Assembly: GCF_045066735.1 (NCBI RefSeq)
Contig: NZ_JBISHH010000022.1
Span: 186,001-250,000 of the forward strand
Direction of reading: 5' to 3'
Length of the DNA stretch: 64,000 bases
Source of the DNA: Algibacter sp045066735
GTDB taxonomy: Bacteria; Bacteroidota; Bacteroidia; Flavobacteriales; Flavobacteriaceae
The position numbers were made by a program, and so were the translations under genes. Position 1 is the first letter of the stretch, and every line of letters begins with the position of its first letter. This document shows positions 27,916 to 36,525 of this stretch, one piece after another. The notes beneath the pieces were generated by a model that had not been told where the DNA came from, made no database searches, and was given only the letters and a program-made list of their open reading frames with translations.

Positions 27916-29643
27916 ATGAAAAAAATAGGAATAATAATGCTTCTTTTTAGTTCGCTTTTTATTGCAAGTTGCGAAGAAAATGAATTCGCTCCCTTTACGC
28001 CGCAAGATGAGTTGTCCGATGCATCATGGATTCTAAGTCTAAGTAAAAATGCAGATGATCCATACAATGTAAATATAGATACGTTTATGTCATTTTTCGA
28101 TTTGTCTATCGGAGAAGTGAGCCATGAGTGGATAATTGAAGATGGAAATAATTATTTAAAGGAAGGTTATAAGAGTACAGACTCTTTACCGCTTTTTATT
28201 AATACAAATGTAGGGGCGTCAATTACAGAGAAAAAGGCCCATGTGTTTTTTAGAAATAAAGGGTTAAATACAGTAACTTTATTAAATAAGTTTGAAAATC
28301 CTGTAAAGCTTAATTTTTCTGAAGATTATTTAAATAGTGATAATATAGAAGCTAATTTATACGAAGAAAATGGCCTCTATGTTGTCGATACAAAATTTAT
28401 ATTTGATGTATATGGCAAATTAAAACCTGCTTTTAAAGTATTGCAAGATGGTGTAGAAATACTTAGTATTACTGAAGAAGATATGCCATCTATTGATGAT
28501 ATGTCTACGTGGCCGGAGATTGAAGTTGAGGCAGCAGCAGGACTAACTTTTGTAGATTTAACAACAGATGATAGACCTAATAGTAGACAATGGCTGTTTG
28601 CCGACGGTGTACCAAGTCAAACAAACCAGGAAGAGGCTTTCATTAAATTTTTTAGATTAGGCACCTACACAGGAAGTTTTAGATCCATGCGTGTTGCTCC
28701 TTTGCCAACAGATTCTGAAACTAAATTAGTACCATTAAAAATTAAAGTAATTCAATCGTCTTTACCATTTGTGTTTGATGGTCTTTTAACAGAAGATGAA
28801 AGTGAAAAAATATCGTTTAGGGTAACCGGAGAAGTAGATCCTTTTTCGGGAGAAGAAGATAAATTTACAGTACATGTAACTAATGCGGCTACTGGTTTTG
28901 ATCAAGTTATTCCAGTGCAAAATGCACATGTAAAAAGTGATAACGGTACTTTTATAGAATTGAACTTATCTCAACCAATATATAATTCTGATGTTATAAC
29001 AGTATCCTACAGCGGAGGTGGAGGAATTATGTCTACCGATGAAAGAGCGCTTGCAGCATTTGATGCAAAGCCGGTAGTTATGCACATTGGAAACAACATA
29101 TTAAAGTCTGGAGGTTGGGCCACTTACGCACAAGGCGGAGGGTCTTTAAATAGAGCTTTTTTAACACCTAATGGGTTATACTGGGTTGGTGCTAATGGCA
29201 CGGTCGATGACCCCAATTGGTCGTGGAGTAATGAAAGAGCCTTCGATGGAGATTCTAGTTTAAAATTTTCTGTTGATGGTTTATCCAAACCTTTTCAAAT
29301 TTTTTCTTACGGATTAGGAAATATTGATAATATACCTGCAGGAACTTATGCGGTTTCTTATATGGTGTATTTAGAGCCAGACAATAATTTAGATATGTTT
29401 AGAACATTTGGAGATATTGTTCCTGAATTTGCACAAGTTTGGAACTTCCCTGTAGACTCAGGAGGGGATACTATTAAAGGCGAATGGGTTAAAGTTCAAA
29501 ATATAATTACAGTGCCCGCTATTACGACAAAACTTAAAATTACTTTAAACATAAACCCTGCTGATAATCCAAATGCTGGATCAACACGACAAACTATGTT
29601 TTTAGACGATTTTTCATTAAAAGAAGTAGAAGTAAGACCTTAA
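27916..29643 (+). CDS. surface glycan-binding lipoprotein (SGBP) with PKD-like and CBM-like regions
   Basis: The 575-residue lipoprotein (Cys19 in FIASCEE) stands in the place where PUL operons usually encode SusE/F-like or other surface glycan-binding proteins. Residues about 35-130 form an N-terminal Ig-like domain. A PKD-like domain is visible around 205-285 (SRQWLFADGVPS, EEAFIKFFRLGTYTG). Another Ig-like domain covers about 290-395 (PFVFDGLLTEDESEKISF). The C-terminal portion (about 400-575) looks like a CBM4/22-type jelly roll (FDGDSSLKFSVDG, AGTYAVSYMVYLE, QTMFLDDFSLKEV). No catalytic site is evident. The protein is probably exposed at the surface to present agar-type glycans to SusCD-1. 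Confidence 0.75.
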   Translation: MKKIGIIMLLFSSLFIASCEENEFAPFTPQDELSDASWILSLSKNADDPYNVNIDTFMSFFDLSIGEVSHEWIIEDGNNYLKEGYKSTDSLPLFINTNVGASITEKKAHVFFRNKGLNTVTLLNKFENPVKLNFSEDYLNSDNIEANLYEENGLYVVDTKFIFDVYGKLKPAFKVLQDGVEILSITEEDMPSIDDMSTWPEIEVEAAAGLTFVDLTTDDRPNSRQWLFADGVPSQTNQEEAFIKFFRLGTYTGSFRSMRVAPLPTDSETKLVPLKIKVIQSSLPFVFDGLLTEDESEKISFRVTGEVDPFSGEEDKFTVHVTNAATGFDQVIPVQNAHVKSDNGTFIELNLSQPIYNSDVITVSYSGGGGIMSTDERALAAFDAKPVVMHIGNNILKSGGWATYAQGGGSLNRAFLTPNGLYWVGANGTVDDPNWSWSNERAFDGDSSLKFSVDGLSKPFQIFSYGLGNIDNIPAGTYAVSYMVYLEPDNNLDMFRTFGDIVPEFAQVWNFPVDSGGDTIKGEWVKVQNIITVPAITTKLKITLNINPADNPNAGSTRQTMFLDDFSLKEVEVRP

Positions 29644-29713
29644 GTATTTTTAAATAAGAATAATAATTCTCATAGTTAAAACCCAAGGAGAATTTTAAAT
29701 CAAAAAATATAAT

Positions 29714-30124
29714 ATGAAAAATATAATAAAATTATTAGGGCTATTATCGGTAGTCTTAGTGACATTTTTTAGTTGCGATGAGGAGTCACCGTTTATAGAA
29801 CCAAATGTGGAGTTAACACCTGTGTATGCTTTAACGGATATTATTGGGGTAAATGCCCCATTTGCAATAAATATTTACAGAGAAAAAGACTTAATTATTG
29901 AATATTCCACCAATGTAAATGTTACAAGTTTTACATCGGCCAGTTATGCCGATACATCTACAGATACCAGTTATGAGATTTCTGTAGCAAAGTTAATAGG
30001 TGATGATATTGTAGGATATTGGATTTCAGCAGATAAAACAACAGGAGAAGGTACATTAACCGTTGTAACCGATACACAGATTGAATATCAAATTAAAATT
30101 TCTGAAAAAGAAGTATATAATTAG
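29714..30124 (+). CDS. small lipoprotein of unknown function
   Basis: The 136-residue protein has a lipoprotein signal with Cys21 (VTFFSCDEES) followed by an acidic stretch. The remaining roughly 110 residues look like one or two short beta-sandwich strands sets rich in Thr and Ser (INIYREKDLIIEYSTNVNV, TDTSYEISVAKLIG). I do not recognise the family. It is the last gene of the susCD-1 operon, 70 bp after the SGBP gene and 27 bp before a terminator. By position it is likely a small surface glycan-binding or assembly partner of SusCD-1. Confidence 0.65.
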   Translation: MKNIIKLLGLLSVVLVTFFSCDEESPFIEPNVELTPVYALTDIIGVNAPFAINIYREKDLIIEYSTNVNVTSFTSASYADTSTDTSYEISVAKLIGDDIVGYWISADKTTGEGTLTVVTDTQIEYQIKISEKEVYN

Positions 30125-30151
30125 TTTCGAAGTGACGTTTAGTTAGTAGTA

Positions 30152-30192
30152 AAAAGGGATAAAGCATTGTATATGTTTTATCCTTTTTTTTT
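30152..30192 (+). terminator. rho-independent terminator of the susCD-1 operon
   Basis: AAGGGATAAA and TTTTATCCTT pair across a short AT-rich loop and run into eight T. It lies 27 bp after the last gene of the operon. Confidence 0.85.
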
Positions 30193-30616
30193 GCTTGATA
30201 ATAGCAAACTTCTAGTTATAAAATTCGGTAATATTTATCTTTTGTTTTATATCATTGTCTCTTTTCAACAAAAAAACAAATTAATTATTTTTTATGGCTT
30301 TGAATACTTTTCTAAAGTGCGATATCAATGACTTATAAGAATTACTACTTAAATAATCGATGTTTTAAAGTAATCATAAAAATGAAATTTTAAGCCTTTG
30401 CATGTAATAGATTTATTATTGAAAGGCTTAAATCAAGTCTGTAATCGAATAGCCGGAGGGTTAATAATTTAACGTTCAAAAAAAGGGAGTCGGTAATACA
30501 TAGTTGTTATTCTTACTTTGGAGATCTTTCATTTTTATAAAGGCTATAATTAGTGAAAATATTAAGTTGCTTGAAATACTAAACCTAATAGCCGTAGAGT
30601 TAAACGGTTTATTGCA
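30193..30616. other. intergenic stretch with a hairpin and a short direct repeat
   Basis: No gene is visible. TAAGCCTTT (30391-30399) and AAAGGCTTA (30422-30430) form a perfect 9-bp stem with a 22-nt loop and no T-run. A 17-bp sequence, AATAGCCGGAGGGTTAA (30448-30464), recurs with two mismatches at 30587-30603. The function of either is unknown; they may be remnants or an RNA structure. Confidence 0.4.
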
Positions 30617-30650
30617 TAAAAAAACGCCCCTTTATGGAAGAGACGTTTTT
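30617..30650 (-). terminator. terminator of the 30677 T9SS gene
   Basis: Read on the minus strand, AAAAACGTCTCTT pairs imperfectly with AAGGGGCGTTTTT and ends in a T-run. It lies 26 bp downstream of the minus-strand T9SS gene, facing the susCD-1 operon terminator. Confidence 0.75.
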
Positions 30651-30676
30651 AACTAAAACTAACTAAACTAACTAAA

Positions 30677-31696
30677 CTATTTTTTTACAAATTTTCTTGT
30701 TGATGCTCCTTTTTCAGAAGTTAATTTAATAACGTATAGAGAATTATTTAAACTAGAAACATCAATGCTCTCTTTAGCATTATTTACTGTTAAAACCGCT
30801 TTGCCTAACAAATCAAATACTTCAACTTTATTAACTTTTTCTATAGTATTAATGTGTAATATATTTTTAACAGGGTTGGGGTACATATCAAATTTAAAAT
30901 TACTGTCTGTGTTCGTAGATAATAAAGGTGTGTTTTTTGTAATTATAAGTCTATTTTGGACAATTCTGTTAATTTCATCACCACCCTGAAAAAAACCTAA
31001 AGACCAATTAAAATAATAAGCACCCGAACCAGTAATAGCATTGTATATTTCTTGTCTTATTCCTCCAGCAGTAGCTGTTATAGACGTTTCTTGAGAAGTG
31101 CCTACATTTTTAATTCTTACTTTTTTGCTAGAAGATGCCGCGTCTACACCAATGCTAAATTCCATGATAATTTCATAAGCAGATTTATTAGCTTGGCTAA
31201 TTGATGGATTAGAGGGTGCAAGGTTTCCTGTGCCACCAGCATTATTAATATCTACGCTAGAAGTACTTGCTTGCGCCTGAACGACTAAACCTTCTCTTTG
31301 TTGTCCAAGCACAGATGATGCATTAGGTGCAGCTTCGGGAGAAAGTCCAACCAATGTCATATTAGTATCATTGGCATCAAAAGCTTGATTATCAAAACCA
31401 AGCATGATTATGGATGTAACCGTAATAACATCACCATTAGAACCCGTAATTGGTGTGCCTAATATAGCATAAGCAAAATTAGAGCCTGTTTGTAGCTGGT
31501 CGTTAGTGTTGGCACCCCAAGTACTGTTATTATTAAAGTGTCCCGCTACCCAATCAGGATGAGTATTTAAGTCTGCTTGTACGCCTGCATCGTCATAGCT
31601 GGCCTCATCAAAAGCGGAGTCATAAATAGTAGTTTGTGCATTTGTTATAGAAACGTAAGCAAAAACAAATAAAATAGTAGAGTAAATTTTTTTCAT
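30677..31696 (-). CDS. T9SS-secreted protein of unknown function
   Basis: The 339-residue protein has a 20-residue signal peptide (ending ITNAQ) and a T9SS type A sorting domain at about 263-339 (FKFDMYPNPVKNILHI, VEVFDLLGKAV, YVIKLTSEKGASTRKFVKK). The central 240 residues look like a single beta-sandwich of concanavalin/lectin type (SAFDEASYDDAG, VITVTSIIMLGFDNQAF, SAYEIIMEFSIGVDAAS, YYFNWSLGFFQGG), but I see no catalytic motif and cannot assign a family. It stands alone, in opposite orientation to its neighbours. It has the shared direct-repeat site in its own upstream region, so it is probably induced with the agar genes. A secreted carbohydrate-binding protein is the best guess. Confidence 0.75.
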   Translation of the reverse strand: MKKIYSTILFVFAYVSITNAQTTIYDSAFDEASYDDAGVQADLNTHPDWVAGHFNNNSTWGANTNDQLQTGSNFAYAILGTPITGSNGDVITVTSIIMLGFDNQAFDANDTNMTLVGLSPEAAPNASSVLGQQREGLVVQAQASTSSVDINNAGGTGNLAPSNPSISQANKSAYEIIMEFSIGVDAASSSKKVRIKNVGTSQETSITATAGGIRQEIYNAITGSGAYYFNWSLGFFQGGDEINRIVQNRLIITKNTPLLSTNTDSNFKFDMYPNPVKNILHINTIEKVNKVEVFDLLGKAVLTVNNAKESIDVSSLNNSLYVIKLTSEKGASTRKFVKK

Positions 31697-31723
31697 TATT
31701 TTTTATATTTAGTAATTGTTCTT

Positions 31724-31789
31724 GCAATTTATTGTTTATTAGTCTTTTATATTTTATAGATTTTACCATGCACTTAATAAAAATTACCT
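31724..31789 (-). promoter_or_regulatory. putative activator direct repeat, T9SS gene 30677
   Basis: On the minus strand AGGTAA (31789-31784) and TGGTAA (31768-31763) are 21 bp apart. A 31-nt gap leads to TAAATTGC (31731-31724), a poor match to TAnnTTTG. The site ends 66 bp before the start codon. It is the weakest of the eight in its -7 element but exact in half-site spacing. Confidence 0.5.
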
Positions 31790-31910
31790 TGTTTTTTTTA
31801 ACGACCTTGTTGTAATATTTGTTTAGTTTGAAAAGTGTTGTGTAAATTTTATATAGTAGTGCTTTTTAAAAGGTAATAGCGGCTATGTATTTACGCTAAT
31901 CTTATCTATA

Positions 31911-31918
31911 TATCTTTG
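31911..31918 (+). promoter_or_regulatory. candidate -7 promoter element for the AraC regulator gene
   Basis: TATCTTTG is a perfect match to TAnnTTTG, 189 bp before the regulator ATG. I see no clear TTG-type -33 element. A lone AGGTAA occurs at 31871 with no second half-site, so autoregulation through the shared repeat is not supported. Confidence 0.35.
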
Positions 31919-32107
31919 TAATACCGCATTAGGGGTTAAAAACAACTTAATTTATTGTGGTTTTGTAGATATTTGTTATCTTACATACAAAATCAACTAA
32001 ACTAAACAACACGTTCTGCGCATCAGTAATTTGCTAACTACAAGCCTTTAGTTGGTGATTATAATTATAAATGTGATTGGCGACGCATAAAAAGTAAGAT
32101 TATAGAT

Positions 32108-32965
32108 ATGAAACTAGTTTTAAAAGATTCAAATTCTTATATAAATAAGAGGTTAACCGCGGACGAGCGTGACATTCCTTGTTTGGATGTTGCATGGCAT
32201 TACCACTCCCAGTTCGAATTATTGTATGTAACAAAAAGCACGGGGATCCGCTTTGTTGGCGATAGTGTTGCACCCTTTTATCCCGGCGAGTTAGTTTTGG
32301 TTGGAGGTTATTTACCGCACCTTTGGCGTAATGACCCCGAGTATTATAAAGATAATAATGAGCTTAGAGTGAAAACTATAGTTATAAAGTTTTTAAAAAA
32401 CTTTATAGGTGAAGATACTTTTAAAAATTCTGCGTTTTCAGAAATTAACGACTTGCTTGATATATCAAAATTTGGAGTGTCTTTTGGTAGAAGCGTTAGT
32501 AAGAAACTCCACAATGAATTGATGGAAATACCTCATTTATCTCCAGGTGAGCAATCTATAAAACTGTTAGATGTTTTATATAGACTCGCAAAGGTTGAAG
32601 ATAAAACGCTTTTATCTACGTCAGATATGCGTCAATATACCTTAGATAAGCCTGATCGATTAGATAATGTTATTAGATATATATCAGACAATTATGCCAG
32701 AGAGATTTCATTAACTGAAATTGCTGATATTGCATGCATGACGACTAATTCTTTCTGTAGATTCTTTAAAAAAATGACAAATAAATCGTTCACAGAATTT
32801 TTAAATGAAGTTAGAATTAGAAATGCTTCACGGTTGCTTGTTCAAGAGAACCTTCCTATTTCAGAAATTTGCTATGCCGTAGGTTATAAATCAATTCCTA
32901 ATTTTAACAAGCAATTTAAGCTTATAATAAACTGTACTCCAAAAGAATATCGATATTCTTTGTAA
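32108..32965 (+). CDS. AraC-family transcriptional regulator
   Basis: The 285-residue protein has an N-terminal cupin-like sensing domain (about 15-150, with WHYHSQFELLYVTKSTG and YPGELVLVGGYLPHLW) and a C-terminal double helix-turn-helix of the AraC/XylS type (about 185-285). The latter includes DNYAREISLTEIADIACM, FCRFFKKMTNKSFTEFLNEV, and PISEICYAVGYKSIPNFNKQFK. Such proteins usually bind an inducer sugar and activate from direct repeats near the -35 region. It sits in the middle of the locus, beside a sulfatase gene. The eight 21-bp-spaced direct repeats in this window have the geometry expected for an AraC-type activator, so it is the candidate regulator, although a hybrid two-component protein elsewhere could equally bind them. 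Confidence 0.9.
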   Translation: MKLVLKDSNSYINKRLTADERDIPCLDVAWHYHSQFELLYVTKSTGIRFVGDSVAPFYPGELVLVGGYLPHLWRNDPEYYKDNNELRVKTIVIKFLKNFIGEDTFKNSAFSEINDLLDISKFGVSFGRSVSKKLHNELMEIPHLSPGEQSIKLLDVLYRLAKVEDKTLLSTSDMRQYTLDKPDRLDNVIRYISDNYAREISLTEIADIACMTTNSFCRFFKKMTNKSFTEFLNEVRIRNASRLLVQENLPISEICYAVGYKSIPNFNKQFKLIINCTPKEYRYSL

Positions 32966-32996
32966 ATATTCATTTTGTAATCTAACTGTATGTTTA

Positions 32997-33062
32997 GGGT
33001 AAAAAATAGTATTTAATGGGTAACTTTTAGTACTTCTATGTAATTGTATTCTTGTTTTTTTG
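32997..33062 (+). promoter_or_regulatory. putative activator direct repeat and -7 element, sulfatase gene
   Basis: GGGTAA at 32997-33002 and GGGTAA at 33018-33023 are 21 bp apart. After a 31-nt gap lies TTTTTTTG (33055-33062), with TTTG at the same distance as in the other sites. The pair ends 116 bp before the sulfatase ATG. Confidence 0.7.
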
Positions 33063-33139
33063 TTATACAACTTAATTGGATATCGTGGCTTCAGGATATT
33101 GGAGTTAAATCCGTTGAGTTCTAATTAATATCAATAAAC

Positions 33140-34537
33140 ATGATACAAGTAATTAAATATGTTATTCTATTTTTTATAGCCATTCAATGGCAGGTAAATG
33201 CTCAAAAAAAGCCAAATATTGTTTTATTGTTTTCCGATGATGCAGGATATGGAGATTTTGGATTTCAAGGCAGTAAGGATTTAAGAACTCCAAATTTAGA
33301 TCAGTTAGCAAAAAGTGGGATAATATTTAAACAAGGCTACGTTACTGATGCCGTTTGTGGCCCTTCTCGTGCAGGGCTTTTAACCGGGAAGTACCAACAA
33401 AGATTTGGTTATGAGGAAATTAATGTAGTTGGTTTTATGAGTGAAAACTCAGGTTTAAAAGGTGAAGATATGGGGTTACCATTAGACCAAGTTACCATAG
33501 CAGATTATTTAAAACAACAAGGTTATAAAACGGCTTTGTATGGTAAATGGCACCAAGGAGACGCCGATCGATATCACCCATTAAAAAGGGGCTTTGATGA
33601 GTTTTATGGTTTTAGAGGTGGAGATCGTAGTTACTATGCGTATAAGGATAAGCTATCAGAGAATCACAAAGATAAAATGATGGAAAACGGCTTTGGTAAT
33701 TTTGAAGAGCCAAATGCTTATGCTACAGATGTTTTTGCTGATAAAGCTATTGACTTTATAGAAAGAAATACAGAAAACCCTTTTTTCATAATGTTGTCAT
33801 TTAATGCAGTACATACCCCTTTAGAGTCAAGGCAAGATGATCTAGATAAATTCCCCAACATCAATGGGAAAAGAAAAGAATTAGCAGCCATGACACTAGC
33901 TTTGGATAGAGCTTGTGGCAATGTAATAGATAGATTAAAAGAATTGGATTTGTATGAAAATACCATTATCGTATTTACAAATGATAACGGCGGACCTTCT
34001 GATAAAAATGCTTCAATCAATAAGCCGTTAAGTGGTACAAAATCTAATTATTTGGAAGGTGGAATACGCGTGCCTTTTGTAATGAGTTGGCCAAAACATA
34101 TAAAGAAAAATTCAAACTATAATTACCCCGTTAGTACATTTGATTTATTACCAACTTTTTATGCAGCAGCAGGTGGCAACACAGATGTTTTAAAAGATGT
34201 AGATGGTGTAAATTTATTACCGTTTATACAAGGTCAAAATGAAAACAGACCACATCAAGCATTATTTTGGAAAAAAGAAAATAGAGCAGCTTATAGAGAT
34301 GGAGATTGGAAGTTAATTCGTTTTCCTGATAGACCTGCAATGCTTTTTGATATCGCTACGGATACTGCTGAAGAGTATAATCTTGCTAACAAATATCCTG
34401 AACGATTAGAAAAAATGTATAAAGACCTATTTGATTGGGAGCTTACTCTAGAAAGACCATTATGGTTATTGAAAAGAGAATATGAAAAATACGATATCGA
34501 TAGAATGGACAAGTATTGGAAGCTTAAATCTAAATAG
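33140..34537 (+). CDS. S1-family (formylglycine) sulfatase
   Basis: This enzyme hydrolyses sulfate esters, here probably on agar/porphyran sugars such as L-galactose-6-sulfate or galactose sulfate. The 465-residue protein has a signal peptide (1-21, ending QVNAQ), so it works in the periplasm. C73 in VCGPSRAGLLTG is the residue converted to formylglycine. D33-D34 (LLFSDDAGYGD) bind calcium. ALYGKWHQGD (about 136-145) and FTNDNGGP (about 280) carry further active-site residues. A C-terminal domain ends the protein. It forms a single-gene unit with its own direct-repeat promoter. The conversion of Cys needs a separate maturase, which is not in this window. The S1 subfamily cannot be assigned by eye. 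Confidence 0.92.
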   Translation: MIQVIKYVILFFIAIQWQVNAQKKPNIVLLFSDDAGYGDFGFQGSKDLRTPNLDQLAKSGIIFKQGYVTDAVCGPSRAGLLTGKYQQRFGYEEINVVGFMSENSGLKGEDMGLPLDQVTIADYLKQQGYKTALYGKWHQGDADRYHPLKRGFDEFYGFRGGDRSYYAYKDKLSENHKDKMMENGFGNFEEPNAYATDVFADKAIDFIERNTENPFFIMLSFNAVHTPLESRQDDLDKFPNINGKRKELAAMTLALDRACGNVIDRLKELDLYENTIIVFTNDNGGPSDKNASINKPLSGTKSNYLEGGIRVPFVMSWPKHIKKNSNYNYPVSTFDLLPTFYAAAGGNTDVLKDVDGVNLLPFIQGQNENRPHQALFWKKENRAAYRDGDWKLIRFPDRPAMLFDIATDTAEEYNLANKYPERLEKMYKDLFDWELTLERPLWLLKREYEKYDIDRMDKYWKLKSK

Positions 34538-34603
34538 TTTAACCTATTCGAAAGCAAAGTAATACAATAGTATTATAGAGATATATTCATTATATTTATT
34601 TTA

Positions 34604-34669
34604 AGGTAAAATACTTTAAGTACGGGGTAAGTTCTGCTCAATTTTTACAAATAATTTCTACTTCTTTTG
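34604..34669 (+). promoter_or_regulatory. putative activator direct repeat and -7 element, aldolase-kinase-GH16 operon
   Basis: AGGTAA at 34604-34609 and GGGTAA at 34625-34630 are 21 bp apart. After a 31-nt gap lies TTCTTTTG (34662-34669), one mismatch from TAnnTTTG. The pair ends 115 bp before the aldolase ATG. Confidence 0.7.
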
Positions 34670-34745
34670 TATAGATGAATTTGTCTGAAAAAGACAGTTA
34701 TAATTCATTCTTTAAATAATTCTAAAATTTAATACAGAAGTAGTT

Positions 34746-35423
34746 ATGCAACCAATCACTCAAAAGGCAATGACGCCAGAAATTATTGAAAAAATTGACG
34801 ACTCTGGAGTTATAGCAGTCTTGGTTATAGACGAGTTAAAACATGCTGTCCCATTAGCCAAAGCATTATTAAAAGGCGGTGTAGACTCTATAGAGTTAAC
34901 CCTTCGAACTCCTGTAGCACTCGATGCTGCAAAATTAATAAAAAATGAAGTTCCTGAAATAACTTTAGGTTTTGGAACAGTGCTTACTACCGATCAAGTT
35001 AAGGCTGTTGTAGACCTAGGAGCAGACTTTGCTGTTGCTCCAGGGTGCAACCCTAAAGTTATAGCCGAAGCCATTAAATTAGGTCTACCATTTGCTCCTG
35101 GAATTATGACGCCTACGGATATAGAAATGGCCATTGAAGAAGGATGCCGTGTTCTAAAATATTTTCCAGCAGAAACTTCAGGCGGAATGGATAACCTTAA
35201 AAATATGGTAGCACCTTATCAATATTTAGGATTAAAATTTATTCCATTAGGAGGTTTAAATATTAATAATGCTCGAACATATTTGGAGTCGCCATTAATT
35301 ACTGCAATAGGAGGTTCTTGGATTGCAAAAAGTAACCTCATTCATGCTGAAAATTGGGAGGCAATAACTAATAATGCACAAGAAATAACAGATTTAATAA
35401 AAAACATAAGATCTAAAAAATAA
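34746..35423 (+). CDS. KDPG/KDPGal-type aldolase (Entner-Doudoroff family)
   Basis: Class I aldolases of this family split 2-keto-3-deoxy-6-phosphogluconate or -galactonate into pyruvate and glyceraldehyde-3-phosphate in the cytoplasm. The 225-residue protein has no signal peptide. E50 (SIELTLRT) is the general acid/base and K138 (VLKYFPAE) the Schiff-base lysine, and GLKFIPLGGLN (about 160-170) binds phosphate. The kinase gene starts 5 bp downstream. Together they finish the AHG pathway after aldehyde dehydrogenase and cycloisomerase. They could also serve galactonate. Whether it prefers the gluconate or galactonate epimer is not visible; the local pathway suggests the galactonate form. Confidence 0.93.
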   Translation: MQPITQKAMTPEIIEKIDDSGVIAVLVIDELKHAVPLAKALLKGGVDSIELTLRTPVALDAAKLIKNEVPEITLGFGTVLTTDQVKAVVDLGADFAVAPGCNPKVIAEAIKLGLPFAPGIMTPTDIEMAIEEGCRVLKYFPAETSGGMDNLKNMVAPYQYLGLKFIPLGGLNINNARTYLESPLITAIGGSWIAKSNLIHAENWEAITNNAQEITDLIKNIRSKK

Positions 35424-35428
35424 AAAGT

Positions 35429-36517
35429 ATGAATATAGTAGTAACATTTGGGGAAATAATGGCAAGAATAGCAGCGCCAGATAATTTGCGCTTAAGACAA
35501 ACTCGTCAATTTGATGTAACCTATGCAGGGGCAGAAGGCAGTGTTGCTGCTTCAATTTGTAATTTTGGAGGTAAAGCACGTTATGTTACGGCGTTACCCA
35601 AACATTCATTGGCAGAGGCAACCATGGATGCAGTAAGAGCAGTAGGAGTAGATACGCAATATGTTTTAAGAACGAACGAAGGACGTTTAGGTCTTTATTT
35701 TCTTGAAACAGGAGCAAATCAACGTCCAAGTAATGTTATTTACGATAGGGCAGATTCTGCTATAGCAATTACACCTGCAGATCAATATGATTGGGATGCT
35801 ATTTTTAAAGGTGCTAGTTGGTTACATTTAAGCGGAATTACTCCGGCACTTTCAGCAAACGCAGCAAATGCCACATTGGTTGCTGCACAAAAAGCTAAAG
35901 CTGCAGGAGCATCTGTTTCTATTGATTTAAATTTTAGAGGAAAACTTTGGAATTGGGATGAATCAAAATCTGCTCGTGAATTAGCACAAGAAACCATGCG
36001 CAAAATTTTACCTTTTGTAGATGTGGTGGTTGGTAATGAAGAAGATTGTCATGATGTTTTAGGTATTAAAGCAGGAGATACAGATGTGCACGCCGGAAAA
36101 TTAGATACATCGCGCTATCCAGATGTAGCTCGCCAAGTAGTTAAACAATTTCCTAATGTAAGTAAAGTGGCTATAACATTACGTGAAAGCTATTCTGCAT
36201 CTCATAATAACTGGGGAGCCATGCTTTATGATGCTAAATCAGATACCCCTGTTTTTGCACCTTTGGATATCGAGGGGAATTATCAATCTTACCAAATTAA
36301 AAACATTGTTGATAGAGTCGGTGGTGGAGATTCATTTGCAGGAGGTTTAGTATATGCTTTAACAACGCCAGAGTTATCTGAGCCACAAACAGCTGTTAAG
36401 TATGCAGTAGCAGCATCTTGTTTAAAACATTCAATAAAAGGCGATTTTAACTTTTCTACACGTTCGGAGGTAGAGGCTCTTATGGGAGGTTCTGGTTCAG
36501 GTAGGGTTGTACGATAA
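35429..36517 (+). CDS. PfkB-family 2-keto-3-deoxy sugar acid kinase (KDG/KDGal kinase)
   Basis: The 362-residue cytoplasmic protein phosphorylates a 2-keto-3-deoxy-hexonate at C6 with ATP, giving the substrate of the upstream aldolase. PfkB features are the N-terminal EIMARIAAPDNLR region, a GAEGSVAASICNFGG signature (about 34-48), and the C-terminal DRVGGGDSFAGGLVYAL motif with catalytic D301. The segment 210-235 is an insert typical of this KDG kinase group. It is tightly packed between the aldolase (5 bp) and a GH16 gene (8 bp), so catabolic and depolymerising genes share one transcript. The substrate epimer (gluconate or galactonate) cannot be read from the sequence. Confidence 0.92.
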   Translation: MNIVVTFGEIMARIAAPDNLRLRQTRQFDVTYAGAEGSVAASICNFGGKARYVTALPKHSLAEATMDAVRAVGVDTQYVLRTNEGRLGLYFLETGANQRPSNVIYDRADSAIAITPADQYDWDAIFKGASWLHLSGITPALSANAANATLVAAQKAKAAGASVSIDLNFRGKLWNWDESKSARELAQETMRKILPFVDVVVGNEEDCHDVLGIKAGDTDVHAGKLDTSRYPDVARQVVKQFPNVSKVAITLRESYSASHNNWGAMLYDAKSDTPVFAPLDIEGNYQSYQIKNIVDRVGGGDSFAGGLVYALTTPELSEPQTAVKYAVAASCLKHSIKGDFNFSTRSEVEALMGGSGSGRVVR

Positions 36518-36525
36518 TATTTAAT

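Noticed and set aside
31871..31876. AGGTAA before the AraC gene, suggesting autoregulation
   Set aside because: No second half-site exists 21 bp on either side, and the nearby -7 element is 3 bp out of register.
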